DNA of 64,000 nt from Burkholderia seminalis DSM 23518 (GCF_902832885.1 NZ_CADFDK010000002.1:62001-126000), one strand, 5' to 3'. Positions 19,408 through 28,930 are shown, numbered from the stretch's first letter. Numbers and translations are program-made. The notes: a model not told the origin generated them from the letters alone.

Positions 19408-21423
19408 ATGGCAACGCCGAACAATACCTTCACCACGCCGCTGGCGCTGAATCATACGTCGAACGCGACGGCGACGCTGCCATGGTTTCTGCAATTTACT
19501 GAATACGCCGCGAAGCAGGCAACATTCAGGCCCTTGGTAAACGGCGAAGAAGCGTTCGGGACGCTCTACGATGTACTCATGGGAGCTCAGCATACCATCG
19601 ACATCATTTGCTGGGGGTTTCAGCCGTCCATGTATTTCAGGCGCAAAGGTAACTCGCTTCGGATCGGAGAATTGCTTGAGCAGAAGGGGCAGAAGGGCGT
19701 CAAAATCCGATTGCTGTGTTGGCGGGACCCGTTGTATCTCACCGAATTGGGCGAGAACAACATGCCCGGCTACGACGCAGTGACCGGGTTAAAGCAACAT
19801 ATATCCGACGATATCTATCGTCGGAGCTCGATGTTGTCCCGTGACTATCAAACTGACGAAGAAAGAAAATTCGACGCGGAATGGTATTGGCGCGCTGACT
19901 TGAATAACGTAACAAGCACTTCGCTGTTATCACCCCTGTCGCCTCTGTCGCCGCTGGCGAAGCTGGCCTACGAAAAAGCGCGTGCACGGTACTACAAAGA
20001 GCATGCGCTGAAGAATATCGACTTCGCCACTCGTGGCTTCAGTCCCTCCAATCGGGCGGAGATTGCATGGCGTACTTTCTGGCATGGTAAAGACAAGGAT
20101 CGCGACCTCCAAACCAAGGCGATGAACAGTGTTGGCATGGGTGCCGGAATTCCGACACACCACCAAAAGATGGTGCTTGTCGATTATGAGAACCCGGAGA
20201 ATGCCGTCGGTTTTGTGATGGGGCACAACATGCTCGATCAGTACTGGGATACGGACGCTCACAGTTACAAGCCAGAGACACCTTCGACCGGGCGTAATGG
20301 TCCGAGCCCGTGGCAGGACATCTCCAGCTATGTGACCGGTCCGGTGTTGCAGCATCTGAATGCGAACTTCTGTCAGGCATGGGATGACGCTACCGGCCAA
20401 GGCCTGGGCAAGGCACGGGAGGGTCTTAAGGACCGCCTCAAGGTCCGATACGTTCCGGGCGGTGATACGCCGATGATGGCTCAGATCGTGCGTACACAGT
20501 CCCAGAAGGGGCGGCGCGATATCGAGAAGCTTTATTTGCAAGCGGTGAACAACGCAACGCAACACATCTTTATCCAGAATCAATATTTTCGATGGCCGCC
20601 GCTTGCGAATGCAATCAAAGCGGTCGCTGCCAAGCACGTCAGTTGGGGGCGCAACGTCACCGAGCATGGCCCGCTGTATCTGTTTGCCATCACGAATTCC
20701 GGTGACGAGGCAGTCGGAACCGGGACCGTCAATACTTACCGGATGCTGAACGCGTTGGGAAAGGCGCAGAGCATTCCGGGTGTCGCGACGTTGGAGCAAG
20801 AGGATGCTCGCCAGACTGCTCTGAAGGATCAGATGGCAGCGGTTGCGGATCAGCAGTCGCAGGCAAACCAAGCGTTACTTGGGGCTCTTGAAGTGCAAGG
20901 CATTGTCGACTCGCCTGACTCGGCAAAGCGGGTTGCCGATGCGAAGGCGAGAATCGAGCAGTTGAAACAGCAGCGAGAATCGATAGCATCGAACATGAAG
21001 AGCGTGCCCCAGCCGGTCTTGAACAAGGAATACGATGGCCTCAAGGTTCATGTCTGTACGCTCGTGGCTCCGGATTCTCCGCCAGGCAACTGGGTGCCCG
21101 TCTACGTTCATGCAAAATTGATGACGATCGATGACGTGTTCATGACGCTCGGGTCGGCGAACATCAACACACGTAGCATGGAGGCAGATAGCGAACTCAA
21201 CATCTGTCATGAGAATGGTGACGTGACCAAGAGGTTACGGCAGCAGCTGTGGAGTCTGCATACAAATAAGGTGGGGGCGCAGGACGATTCTGGGCAAGCT
21301 TTCAATAAGTGGGAGATTATCCTCAACAACAATGCCGACCTTCAAGGTGGAGGCAAGCAATCACCCATCGCTTCGATCGTTCGTTTCATGCGCACGTCAA
21401 ACGAACGCACCTACAAAGACTGA
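19408..21423 (+). CDS. Phospholipase D family type VI effector (Tle5-like)
   Basis: A 671-residue protein of the phospholipase D superfamily. Two HxKxxxxD motifs are visible: H252-K254-D259 (HHQKMVLVD) and H568-K570-D575 (HAKLMTID, followed by GSANIN). It has no signal peptide. It starts 3 bases after vgrG and is followed 3 bases later by a Sel1 lipoprotein gene, the arrangement of Tle5 (PldA/PldB-like) effectors that cleave phosphatidylethanolamine in target membranes. A triple SPL repeat occurs near residues 175-183. GC content is lower than in the flanking housekeeping genes. The effector assignment is by family and context. Confidence 0.88.
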   Translation: MATPNNTFTTPLALNHTSNATATLPWFLQFTEYAAKQATFRPLVNGEEAFGTLYDVLMGAQHTIDIICWGFQPSMYFRRKGNSLRIGELLEQKGQKGVKIRLLCWRDPLYLTELGENNMPGYDAVTGLKQHISDDIYRRSSMLSRDYQTDEERKFDAEWYWRADLNNVTSTSLLSPLSPLSPLAKLAYEKARARYYKEHALKNIDFATRGFSPSNRAEIAWRTFWHGKDKDRDLQTKAMNSVGMGAGIPTHHQKMVLVDYENPENAVGFVMGHNMLDQYWDTDAHSYKPETPSTGRNGPSPWQDISSYVTGPVLQHLNANFCQAWDDATGQGLGKAREGLKDRLKVRYVPGGDTPMMAQIVRTQSQKGRRDIEKLYLQAVNNATQHIFIQNQYFRWPPLANAIKAVAAKHVSWGRNVTEHGPLYLFAITNSGDEAVGTGTVNTYRMLNALGKAQSIPGVATLEQEDARQTALKDQMAAVADQQSQANQALLGALEVQGIVDSPDSAKRVADAKARIEQLKQQRESIASNMKSVPQPVLNKEYDGLKVHVCTLVAPDSPPGNWVPVYVHAKLMTIDDVFMTLGSANINTRSMEADSELNICHENGDVTKRLRQQLWSLHTNKVGAQDDSGQAFNKWEIILNNNADLQGGGKQSPIASIVRFMRTSNERTYKD

Positions 21424-21426
21424 AAA

Positions 21427-22737
21427 ATGAGAAAGTCGCTTGTAATTTATGCAATCGTGTTGCTGGGCTGTGCATGCACCCATAAGGAAGACTCTGTGGA
21501 ATCAAATTTACCCGATATGTCGGCTGTGCGGGCCAATCTCGCATTCACTTGCGTGCACGAGAGTGAGCACCTTCCGCCGCTGGATCCGCGGGCAGATCAA
21601 TTGTTTCAGTATGGTCGGTATTTGCAGAAGCTTGATGGTCCTAAGGATTTCAATGAAATCGTCCGATACTATCGAGTCGCTTCGGCGTATGGTCACTACA
21701 AAGCCAACACCAATGCACAGAAGCTGATTTCTCAAGGGCTAGCCAACTCCCCCGATGGAGCAAAGGAAACCATTGAGCTAGCAAAAAAGCTAATCGAAGA
21801 TGGAGTTCCTGGTGGTTATTATGATATCGGGCACTATCTCGAAATTGGATACGGCTTGAAACAAGACACCGAGATGGCTTTACAGTATTTCAGGAAGGCT
21901 GCCGACATGGGAAGTCCTGAGGCGCAAACATATGTTGCAGAGCAACTGGCGCCACATGATCGAGCTCCCGAGGTTGCGCTTCAAATGAGACAATGTGCTG
22001 CCGATCAAGGATACGGAGACGCCGCCAATTATTTGGGGATCAATTTAAAAAACGATTCAAAATATTCGGATGCTGTTTCATTTTTTCAACAAGGTGTAAA
22101 GGCAGGGAATGCCCAGGCTGCGTTGGCTCTCGAAGATGGATTCAATGGTCCAGAGACATCAAATCGTCTTTCGTACCTGGCGCTCGCGCATGATCCAGAG
22201 CGCTCGCGTCGTTATCGTTTGATCGGAAAATTTCTTGATAGTAACGAGAGCCGCAATCCCAAGGTTCCCGACCTCGACAAGATTGTTCCGTTGCCTCCAG
22301 CGAAGCTCCCGGCGTGGGATGGGACATTCCAGTGGCAAAAGGAGCAAGATGCAGCCGCGCCGCCGCCGAAGCCTTCGGATGATTTCATCAACGAGATGGC
22401 GAAAGCCAAGCATCTCGATCCTGCGACGGGGTTGCCAGTTCAGGGAGCGGTAGACAAGACGTCACAGACCGAGCAACCGGAAAGCGTCGCGTCCCGCCTG
22501 CCGTTGGGCACGATCGCTCACACCGGTCAATCCTGCCCGGAGGACGGCGTTTGGTGCGCGAAACTCGCGACCGGCCAGATTGGTGATACGCAGCGCCGGT
22601 TTCTCAAGGGCGATGCGTTGCCGTCTGTCGTTGTGCATGAGCCGAGAAAGCTGGCAGTGCTCGACAGTATGATGGGTACACGCCAGCACGTCGAACAAGT
22701 GGCATGGGAACTCATTGCGTATCTTGATCAGACTTGA
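21427..22737 (+). CDS. Sel1-repeat lipoprotein, probable phospholipase immunity protein
   Basis: A 436-residue lipoprotein with lipobox LLGC (lipidated C15) and Sel1/TPR-like repeats, for example DTEMALQYFRKAADMGSPEAQ near residue 155 and DAVSFFQQGVKAGNAQAALA. The C-terminal half has the PPPKPSDDFINEMAKAKHLD segment and resembles the DUF6396-type tail. Sel1-like lipoproteins are known immunity partners of Tle5 phospholipases, and this gene starts 3 bases after the effector. It would sit in the periplasm and block incoming or self-made effector. It is strikingly AT-rich for this genome, suggesting horizontal acquisition. Confidence 0.83.
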   Translation: MRKSLVIYAIVLLGCACTHKEDSVESNLPDMSAVRANLAFTCVHESEHLPPLDPRADQLFQYGRYLQKLDGPKDFNEIVRYYRVASAYGHYKANTNAQKLISQGLANSPDGAKETIELAKKLIEDGVPGGYYDIGHYLEIGYGLKQDTEMALQYFRKAADMGSPEAQTYVAEQLAPHDRAPEVALQMRQCAADQGYGDAANYLGINLKNDSKYSDAVSFFQQGVKAGNAQAALALEDGFNGPETSNRLSYLALAHDPERSRRYRLIGKFLDSNESRNPKVPDLDKIVPLPPAKLPAWDGTFQWQKEQDAAAPPPKPSDDFINEMAKAKHLDPATGLPVQGAVDKTSQTEQPESVASRLPLGTIAHTGQSCPEDGVWCAKLATGQIGDTQRRFLKGDALPSVVVHEPRKLAVLDSMMGTRQHVEQVAWELIAYLDQT

Positions 22738-22876
22738 TCGACTTATTCAGCAACTCCGCGTGGCCAATCTCTCGCTCGAATTCGGCCACGAAGTGGGCTC
22801 CATTAGTCATGCGTAGAGCTTCTATAGTTCTGCTTCGTGCCTGCTGGCGACTTGATCGAAGAGCGAAAACGCTCTC

Positions 22877-23184
22877 AGTCCGTTGCCTGATGTAAGTGAC
22901 GTACGGCCGAATCTCGCCTTCAGCATGATGAAGATGCGGCGCGTCGGTATATTCAAAACGCTGCGGATCTGGGGAATGCCGACACGCAGTATTACATGGC
23001 AAACTTGCTCGACCCGCTGACGCCGCGCGGGATATTGCTCGTCAAATGTTTCAATGCGCGGCGGACGCCGCCGCAGAAGCCCTCGGACGAACGCATCGGC
23101 AAGATAGCGAAAACCAAGCATCTCGATCCCGCGACGGGATTGCCACCCATTGGGTGTGGTTCCACGTGTTCTACACTACCGTGA
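22877..23184 (+). pseudogene. Relic of a second Sel1 immunity gene
   Basis: Translated pieces in shifting frames align in order with the intact gene upstream. SPLPDVSDVRPNLAF (22877-22921) matches SNLPDMSAVRANLAF. HDEDAARRYIQNAADLGN (from 22924) matches the DTEMALQYFRKAADMGS repeat. DIARQMFQCAAD (from 23031) matches EVALQMRQCAAD. PQKPSDERIGKIAKTKHLDP (ending region before 23184) matches the PPKPSDDFINEMAKAKHLDP tail. Two internal deletions and at least one frameshift separate them. Tandem immunity paralogues are common behind Tle5 effectors, and this one is dead. Confidence 0.75.
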
Positions 23185-23336
23185 GCCGCGACACTGTCGA
23201 AGCGCCTCGGGGAATGCCTTCGCTGTAGAAGCCGAACGCGGGTGCGGACGGTACCCCTGACACTGGCTGCCCACATCGCCACCCCAAGGCATACCATACT
23301 GTCGCGGCCGGCACCCTCGGCATGAACGCCGGAAAA

Positions 23337-24317
23337 CTATGCGCGATGCAGCGTTTCGAGCACGGCCGATGACGGCCGCTCGCCAGCGCCATGGCCCTTC
23401 GACTGCAGCCCGGGCATCATGCCGACGACAAAGTCGATGAACGCTCGTACCTTGGCCGGAACGTGACTCCGGCTGGGGTAATAGACATAAAGCGGGAACG
23501 TCTCGTCGCTCCAGTCCGTCAGGATCGGCTCCAGCGTGCCGGCACGCAGGTGCGCGTCGATTCCGAGGTCGATCAGCTGGGCGATCCCGAAGCCTGCAAC
23601 GCACGCGCCGATTTTGGTTCCCGCATCCGTGACGGTCAGATTCCCGTTGACAGCCACTTTCACTTTCTCGTTGTCGCGCCAGAATTCCCAGTCGAAGGGC
23701 CGACCGGTAGCCGGATCGATGGCCAGGATGCATTCATGGCCGTCATCGACCAGATCCTGCGGCGACCTCGGCCGGCCGCGTTGCGCCAGGTAGGACGGCG
23801 CGGCCACCGTCAGGACCCGCGGGCTGTACAGCCTGCGACAGACCAACGTGGAAACGGACGGCGGCCCGAATCGTATCGCGAGATCGAAACCGTCGCTTAC
23901 CAGATCCGACAGGTCGTTCCGGGTTTCCAGCTTCACATGAAGCGCCGGGTAATCCTTCATGAACTCGGCCAGCTCCGGCGCCAGCACAAGTCGAGCGAAC
24001 GCCACGTCGCACGCCACACGGAGCGTTCCGTTGACGACCGAGGTCTGGCCGGCGGCTTCGGCGGTCGCCTCTTCGATTCCCTGGAGCAACGGCCGCACTT
24101 TCGACAACAGCGCGTGGCCAGCGTCCGTCACTTCGACGTGCCGGCTGGTGCGATGCACGAGCTTCGCGTGCAGGCGGTCTTCCAGTCGCTGAATGGCGCG
24201 ACTGACCGCCGGCTGAGTCCTGCCCAGACGGGATGCCGCACGGCCAAAGCTCCCGGATTCGGCGATGGCCGCAAGCACGAGCAAGCCGCCGACAAGTCCT
24301 CCGTCGAGGTCTTCCAT
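23337..24317 (-). CDS. LysR family transcriptional regulator
   Basis: A 326-residue LysR regulator. The HTH reads SGSFGRAASRLGRTQPAVSRA and the effector domain includes DLAIRFGPPSVSTLVCRRLY, typical of the group that regulates divergent small operons. I start at the ATG at 24317 (MEDLDGGLVGGLLVLAAIAE). Upstream in-frame codons to 24512 overlap the divergent neighbour and look untranslated. It is divergent from an NTF2-like gene with about 100 bases between starts and probably controls it. It lies just right of the immunity relic and marks the end of the type VI island. Confidence 0.92.
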   Translation of the reverse strand: MEDLDGGLVGGLLVLAAIAESGSFGRAASRLGRTQPAVSRAIQRLEDRLHAKLVHRTSRHVEVTDAGHALLSKVRPLLQGIEEATAEAAGQTSVVNGTLRVACDVAFARLVLAPELAEFMKDYPALHVKLETRNDLSDLVSDGFDLAIRFGPPSVSTLVCRRLYSPRVLTVAAPSYLAQRGRPRSPQDLVDDGHECILAIDPATGRPFDWEFWRDNEKVKVAVNGNLTVTDAGTKIGACVAGFGIAQLIDLGIDAHLRAGTLEPILTDWSDETFPLYVYYPSRSHVPAKVRAFIDFVVGMMPGLQSKGHGAGERPSSAVLETLHRA

Positions 24318-24419
24318 GATCCATGAGTTCCTGTAATGGCAGCGATAACCGGGCCGCCGTAGCCGAGGCGAGGACGATCGCTCACTATACGAGCCGTTCA
24401 CTCTCGAGGAAAGCCAGTC

Positions 24420-24794
24420 ATGACCCAGACCCAAGCCGTCGTCGCGTTGATCGAGGATTACTTCAATCTGGCTTACGAGCCGAAGAGCCGTGACTTCAAC
24501 AAGGTCTTTCACCCGAGTTGCCTGATTCAGTGGCTGGACGAAGGCCGGCTGCGCACGCTGTCGTCGTCGGAGTACGAGGCGCTCGTCAACGGGAGGCCGA
24601 GCCCCCGGTCAAGCGGCGCACCCCGAGACGACGCGATCCTCTCCATGGCGCACGTCTCGGACGGCCTTTCGACGGCCACGGTGCGGGTGCGGATCGGAAG
24701 CCGGCTGTTCAACGATCACTTCGTCATGCACAAGGTGGATGGCAGTTGGCTGATCGCCACCAAGGCGTCCGCCATCGTGCATACGTTCGACTGA
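24420..24794 (+). CDS. NTF2-like (SnoaL/lumazine-binding fold) protein
   Basis: A 124-residue cone-shaped alpha+beta barrel protein of the NTF2-like superfamily, close to the group annotated as putative lumazine-binding. The pattern VVALIEDYFNLAYEPKSRDF, then FHPSCLIQWLDEGRL, then HFVMHKVDGSWLIATK is characteristic. Such proteins are small-molecule binding proteins or minor enzymes, and no substrate can be assigned. It is divergent from the LysR regulator and followed by a strong bidirectional terminator. Confidence 0.82.
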   Translation: MTQTQAVVALIEDYFNLAYEPKSRDFNKVFHPSCLIQWLDEGRLRTLSSSEYEALVNGRPSPRSSGAPRDDAILSMAHVSDGLSTATVRVRIGSRLFNDHFVMHKVDGSWLIATKASAIVHTFD

Positions 24795-24860
24795 AACGTG
24801 GCGTAGCGCCGCGCGGCTGACGCGCGTCCGGGTCCGGAGCGCGCGCCGACACCAACGAAC

Positions 24861-24896
24861 AAAACCCCGGGAAACGCGTCGATTTCCCGGGGTTTT
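24861..24896. terminator. Bidirectional rho-independent terminator
   Basis: A perfect 14-base inverted repeat, AAAACCCCGGGAAA at 24861-24874 and TTTCCCGGGGTTTT at 24883-24896, encloses an 8-base loop. The T-run on one strand and A-run on the other let it stop transcription from both the NTF2-like gene (plus) and the convergent kdgT gene (minus). Confidence 0.85.
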
Positions 24897-24959
24897 CATG
24901 TCATCGAACATGGATCGACCCGCAGCCGGAACCTGAAAGGCGGGCTCGAACCTTCCCTC

Positions 24960-25979
24960 TCAAACATGCCCTTCATGTTCGATCGGCGCGCCATGCCCGG
25001 CCCGCGCCGCAACGATGATCGGCATGCCTGACATCCTGGCCGCCCGCTTCGCCCACATCGCCGTCAGGATCGGCACGAGAATCGCCGTCACGAGGCAAGC
25101 CGTCGCGACGATCGCCGTCGCGGCCGGCACCATCGGCTTGAACTTCGGAATCATCTCGCCGATGATCGCCGGGTTCGCCACGGCGGCGCCCGCCGTCGAC
25201 GACGCGGCGAGCCCGGCTGTCCCGTTGCCGCCGCCCACGAACTTGTCCGCGAGAATCAGCGGCACGCCCGTCACGACGATCACCGCGAGCCCGAGCGCGA
25301 TGCCCGGCAGCCCGCTCTTCGCGATCACGTTGAGATCGATGCCGTTGCCGAGCGCAAAGCCGAAGAACGGGATCAGCGGATGCACGCAGCGCCCGAACAG
25401 CTCGCGCAGGTCTTCATCGAGGTTGCCGAGCGTGAAGCCGATCAGGAACGGCAGCACCGCGCCGACGAAGAGCCGCGTCTCGAACACCGCGACGCCCGCC
25501 GCGCCGAGGATCAGCATGCTGACGAGCGGCCCCGATTCGATCGACATCAGCACGAACGCACCGGCTTCTTCCTTGCTGCCGTACTGCTGCATCACGGCCG
25601 CATAGAGGCCGCCGTTGGTCATGTCCATCGACGTCGTGATCGCGAGCAGCGACAGGCCCGCGAAGAGGCCCGTGCGGATGCCGTCGTCGGGGATGAACCG
25701 TGCGGCGATCAGGGTCGCCAGCCACGCGACCACGATCTTGGTCGCGAGCAGCGTGCCCGATTTGCGCAGCACGACGCCCGTCGCGCGCAGGTTGATCGTC
25801 GCGCCCATGCAGAAGAACCAGACGGCGAGGATCGGCACCGTGCCCGCGATCAGGCCGTTGGTGAACGAGCCGAAGTACTTCCCGGCGTTCGGCGCGAACG
25901 TGTGCACGCACGCGCCGAGCAGCATCGGGACCAGCATGAGCCCGCCCGGTATGCGGTCGATGGCCTGTTTCAGCTTCAC
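24960..25979 (-). CDS. kdgT: 2-keto-3-deoxygluconate permease
   Basis: A 339-residue inner-membrane permease of the KdgT family, importing 2-keto-3-deoxygluconate with protons. It begins [20 protein letters not shown] and has about ten hydrophobic helices, with family segments [21 protein letters not shown] and [13 protein letters not shown]. It is divergent from kduI-kduD and the IclR regulator, with two operator-like repeats between. Together they form a pectin/uronate degradation module. The last residues ([13 protein letters not shown]) are a short polar extension. Confidence 0.95.
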   Translation of the reverse strand: MKLKQAIDRIPGGLMLVPMLLGACVHTFAPNAGKYFGSFTNGLIAGTVPILAVWFFCMGATINLRATGVVLRKSGTLLATKIVVAWLATLIAARFIPDDGIRTGLFAGLSLLAITTSMDMTNGGLYAAVMQQYGSKEEAGAFVLMSIESGPLVSMLILGAAGVAVFETRLFVGAVLPFLIGFTLGNLDEDLRELFGRCVHPLIPFFGFALGNGIDLNVIAKSGLPGIALGLAVIVVTGVPLILADKFVGGGNGTAGLAASSTAGAAVANPAIIGEMIPKFKPMVPAATAIVATACLVTAILVPILTAMWAKRAARMSGMPIIVAARAGHGAPIEHEGHV

Positions 25980-26045
25980 GTCTCCTCCGTGGACGTCGAT
26001 GCGTCCCGTTGTCGAATGATGTCTGCTGACTGACTATAGGACATG

Positions 26046-26063
26046 ATTCGGAACGTCGGTCCG
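26046..26063 (+). promoter_or_regulatory. Operator-like repeat, copy 1 (kdgT side)
   Basis: ATTCGGAACGTCGGTCCG lies 67 bases upstream of the kdgT start codon. It is itself a partial dyad (CGGA...TCCG) and recurs inverted with one mismatch at 26158-26175. The neighbouring IclR-family gene is the obvious candidate binder. This sequence differs from the enterobacterial KdgR consensus, so the assignment is inference. Confidence 0.55.
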
Positions 26064-26157
26064 TTTTTATTGTTTGGAATGGTAATCGTATACCCGTATC
26101 ACTATAAATAGCTGATAAAAAAGGGAATTGCGCTATCGCTGTACGGCGGGCTATTTT

Positions 26158-26175
26158 CGGATCGACGTTCCGAAT
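26158..26175 (-). promoter_or_regulatory. Operator-like repeat, copy 2 (kduI side)
   Basis: CGGATCGACGTTCCGAAT, the reverse complement of copy 1 with a single G/A difference, lies about 84 bases upstream of the kduI start codon. The two copies are 112 bases apart centre to centre, flanking an AT-rich stretch that should hold the divergent promoters. The spacing would suit control of both directions, possibly with looping. Confidence 0.55.
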
Positions 26176-26259
26176 TTGCGGAATCTGTGCTTCAATTCAT
26201 CGTATGACCACCGCCGGCACGCGCGTCGGCGGCGTCTTCTTCCCCAACGGAGAGCCGGC

Positions 26260-27096
26260 ATGGAAGTGCGACAGGGCATACACGGCGAACACGCGAAGAC
26301 GCTCGATACGGCCGGTCTGCGCCGGCATTTCCTGGTGGAGAACGTGTTCGCTCCGGACGCGTTGTCGCTCACCTACAGCCACATCGACCGGATCATCGTC
26401 GGCGGCGCGTGGCCGGCCACGCGGCCGGTCGAGGTGCCCGCATCGCTCGGCGCAGCGATGGGCGTGAGCCATCTGCTGGCGCGTCGCGAACTGGGGGCGA
26501 TCAACATCGGCGGCCCCGGCTGGGTCGAGGTCGACGGGCAGCGCCATGCGGTCGGCACCGAGGAGGCGATCTACATCGGGCAAGGCGGGCAGGGCGTCGT
26601 GTTCGGCAGCGACGATCGCACGCGTCCCGCGAAGTTCTACCTGAACTGCGCGCCCGCGCACACGGCCTGGCCGACACGCACGATCACGCTCGCGCAGGCG
26701 TCGCCCGAAACGCTCGGCGATGCGGCCACGAGCAACCGCCGCACGATCTACAAGTTCATCGTGCCCGACGTGCTGCCCACCTGCCAGCTGTCGATGGGGA
26801 TGACGAAACTCGAGCCCGGCAGCCTGTGGAACACGATGCCGTGCCATACGCACGAGCGCCGGATGGAGGTGTATTTCTACTTCAACCTCGCCGACGATGC
26901 GGCCGTGTTCCACCTGCTCGGCGAGCCGCGGGAAACGCGTCACGTCGTCGTGCACAACGAGCAGGCGGTGATCTCGCCGAGCTGGTCGATCCATTCGGGC
27001 GTCGGCACGAAGGCGTACACGTTCATCTGGGGCATGGTCGGCGAGAACCAGGTGTTCAAGGACATGGATCACATCGCCGTTGCGGACCTGCGCTGA
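26260..27096 (+). CDS. kduI: 5-dehydro-4-deoxy-D-glucuronate isomerase
   Basis: A 278-residue cupin-fold isomerase, exactly the family length. It converts 5-keto-4-deoxyuronate to 2,5-diketo-3-deoxygluconate in pectin and uronate breakdown. The metal-binding motif [16 protein letters not shown] is present near residue 195. I chose the ATG at 26260 ([20 protein letters not shown]), preceded by GGAGAG, over an in-frame start at 26128 that lies before copy 2 of the operator. The kduD start codon follows 4 bases after the stop. Confidence 0.96.
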   Translation: MEVRQGIHGEHAKTLDTAGLRRHFLVENVFAPDALSLTYSHIDRIIVGGAWPATRPVEVPASLGAAMGVSHLLARRELGAINIGGPGWVEVDGQRHAVGTEEAIYIGQGGQGVVFGSDDRTRPAKFYLNCAPAHTAWPTRTITLAQASPETLGDAATSNRRTIYKFIVPDVLPTCQLSMGMTKLEPGSLWNTMPCHTHERRMEVYFYFNLADDAAVFHLLGEPRETRHVVVHNEQAVISPSWSIHSGVGTKAYTFIWGMVGENQVFKDMDHIAVADLR

Positions 27097-27100
27097 CACC

Positions 27101-27907
27101 ATGAAACGCGATACGCCCGATCTTCCCGCCGTCGACGCGCGCCCCGCGCTCGCCGGCCTGTTCGACCTGACCGGCAAGGTTGCGATCGTCACCGGCTGCA
27201 ATACGGGGCTCGGCGCCGCGATGGCCGTCGCGCTCGCGTCGGCCGGGTGCGACATCGTCGGCGCGAACCGTTCGGCCCCGGCCGAGACCTCGGCGCGCGT
27301 CGAGGCGGCCGGCCGGCGTTTCGCCGACGTGCGCGCCGACCTGTCGACGCTCGAACCGGTCGAGCGGATCGTCGGCGGCGCGGTCGATGCGTTCGGTCGC
27401 GTCGACATCCTCGTCAACAACGCGGGCATGATCCGCCGCTGCGATGCGCTCGAATTCACCGAAGCCGACTGGGACGCCGTGATCGACGTGAACCTGAAGA
27501 GCGTGTTCTTCCTGTCGCAGGCCGTCGCGCGGCAGATGGTGAGGCAGCGGCGCGGCGGCAAGATCGTGAACGTCGCGTCGATGCTGTCGTTCCAGGGCGG
27601 CATCCGCGTACCGTCGTACACCGCGTCGAAAAGCGGCGTGCTGGGGCTCACGCGCCTGCTCGCGAACGAATGGGCCGCGCGCGGGATCAACGTGAACGCG
27701 ATCGCGCCCGGCTACATGGAGACCGACAACACCGCGCAACTGCGCGAGGACAGCCGGCGTAGCGACGAAATCCTCGGACGCATCCCGGCCGGCCGCTGGG
27801 GCGTGCCCGACGACCTCGCGGGCGCGGCCGTGTTTCTTGCGTCGCCTGCGTCGGACTACGTGCACGGCCACACGCTCGCCGTCGACGGCGGGTGGCTCGC
27901 GCGCTGA
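27101..27907 (+). CDS. kduD: 2-dehydro-3-deoxy-D-gluconate 5-dehydrogenase
   Basis: A 268-residue SDR that reduces 2,5-diketo-3-deoxygluconate to 2-keto-3-deoxygluconate. The TGCNTGLG cofactor motif, NNAG, the VNVASMLSFQGG serine region and YTASKSG (catalytic Tyr and Lys) are all present, and the KduD-specific SMLSFQGGIRVPSYTASKSG stretch is well conserved. It starts 4 bases after kduI. The N-terminus has about 15 more residues (KRDTPDLPAVDARPA) than the E. coli enzyme. Confidence 0.94.
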   Translation: MKRDTPDLPAVDARPALAGLFDLTGKVAIVTGCNTGLGAAMAVALASAGCDIVGANRSAPAETSARVEAAGRRFADVRADLSTLEPVERIVGGAVDAFGRVDILVNNAGMIRRCDALEFTEADWDAVIDVNLKSVFFLSQAVARQMVRQRRGGKIVNVASMLSFQGGIRVPSYTASKSGVLGLTRLLANEWAARGINVNAIAPGYMETDNTAQLREDSRRSDEILGRIPAGRWGVPDDLAGAAVFLASPASDYVHGHTLAVDGGWLAR

Positions 27908-27965
27908 TCGCGCTTCGCGGCGGACGCGTTATGCTCTCCCGATTCGCACTCACGGATTCACGGAC

Positions 27966-28847
27966 ATGACAGCAACGCCCAGGCAGCGCAAAGGCGATCA
28001 GGCGAACCTCGGCGCCGAAGCCGACCCGTCGGCGGCCGGTGCCGCCGAAAAGGCCGATTCGGTCGCGGCCGTCGGCAAGGTCTTCACGATCCTCGCCGCG
28101 CTCGGCGATCGCCGCGAGATCGGCATCAGCGAGTTGTCGCAGCATCTCGGCATGTCGAAGACCACGGTGCATCGCTTCCTGCAGACGCTGAAGACGCTCG
28201 GCTACGTCGCGCAGGCAGGCGAGACCGACCGCTACCGCCTGACGATCCGGCTGTTCGAGTTGGGCAGCAAGGCACTGGACAGCGTGGACCTCGTGCGCGA
28301 GGCCGATCTCGAGATGCGCCGCATCGGGCAGCTGACGCGCGAAGCCGTGCACCTCGGTGCATTCGACGAGGACGCGATCATCTACATCCACAAGATCGAC
28401 GCCGATTACGGGCTGCGCATGCAGTCGCGGATCGGCCGGCGCAATCCGTTGTACAGCACGGCGATCGGCAAGGTGCTGCTCGCCTGGATGACGCCCGACG
28501 AAGCGCGCGCGGTGCTGGCCGGCATCGAGTTCAGGAAGTCGACCGCGAAGACGCTCGCGTCGGCGGATGCGGTGATGAGCATCCTGCCGCACGTGCGGCA
28601 GCAGGGCTACGGCGAGGACAACGAAGAGCAGGAAGACGGCCTGCTGTGTCTCGCGGTACCCGTGTTCGACCGTTTCGATCGCGTGATCGCGGGGTTGTCG
28701 CTGTCGTTCCCGACGATGCGTTGCGGCGCGGACACGAAAGCGCATTATGTCGCACTGCTGAAGGAAGCCGGGCAGGCGATTTCCGCGCGGCTCGGGCATC
28801 GCCCGCAAGCGGCGGCCGTCGAGGCGGCCGCGGTCGTGCACGACTGA
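27966..28847 (+). CDS. kdgR: IclR family regulator (KdgR-like)
   Basis: A 293-residue IclR-type regulator. A 35-residue polar N-terminal tail precedes the winged HTH (ISELSQHLGMSKTTVHRFLQ), followed by the effector domain with KIDADYGLRMQSRIGRRNPL and STAIGKVLLAW. These match KdgR repressors that respond to 2-keto-3-deoxygluconate. It is 58 bases after kduD on the same strand, so it probably regulates its own operon and kdgT through the repeats at 26046 and 26158. The symbol rests on both family and context. Confidence 0.9.
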   Translation: MTATPRQRKGDQANLGAEADPSAAGAAEKADSVAAVGKVFTILAALGDRREIGISELSQHLGMSKTTVHRFLQTLKTLGYVAQAGETDRYRLTIRLFELGSKALDSVDLVREADLEMRRIGQLTREAVHLGAFDEDAIIYIHKIDADYGLRMQSRIGRRNPLYSTAIGKVLLAWMTPDEARAVLAGIEFRKSTAKTLASADAVMSILPHVRQQGYGEDNEEQEDGLLCLAVPVFDRFDRVIAGLSLSFPTMRCGADTKAHYVALLKEAGQAISARLGHRPQAAAVEAAAVVHD

Positions 28848-28930
28848 ACACGCCGCGGGCGGCGCTACAATCGGTGCCGCGCCGGTCGCGCGCCGGCGAA
28901 CCCCGAACACGACGACCTGAAGGACGAACC

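Noticed and set aside
22992-23336. Minus-strand frames between the immunity relic and LysR
   Set aside because: They overlap the relic or repeat compositional bias and match nothing I recognise.
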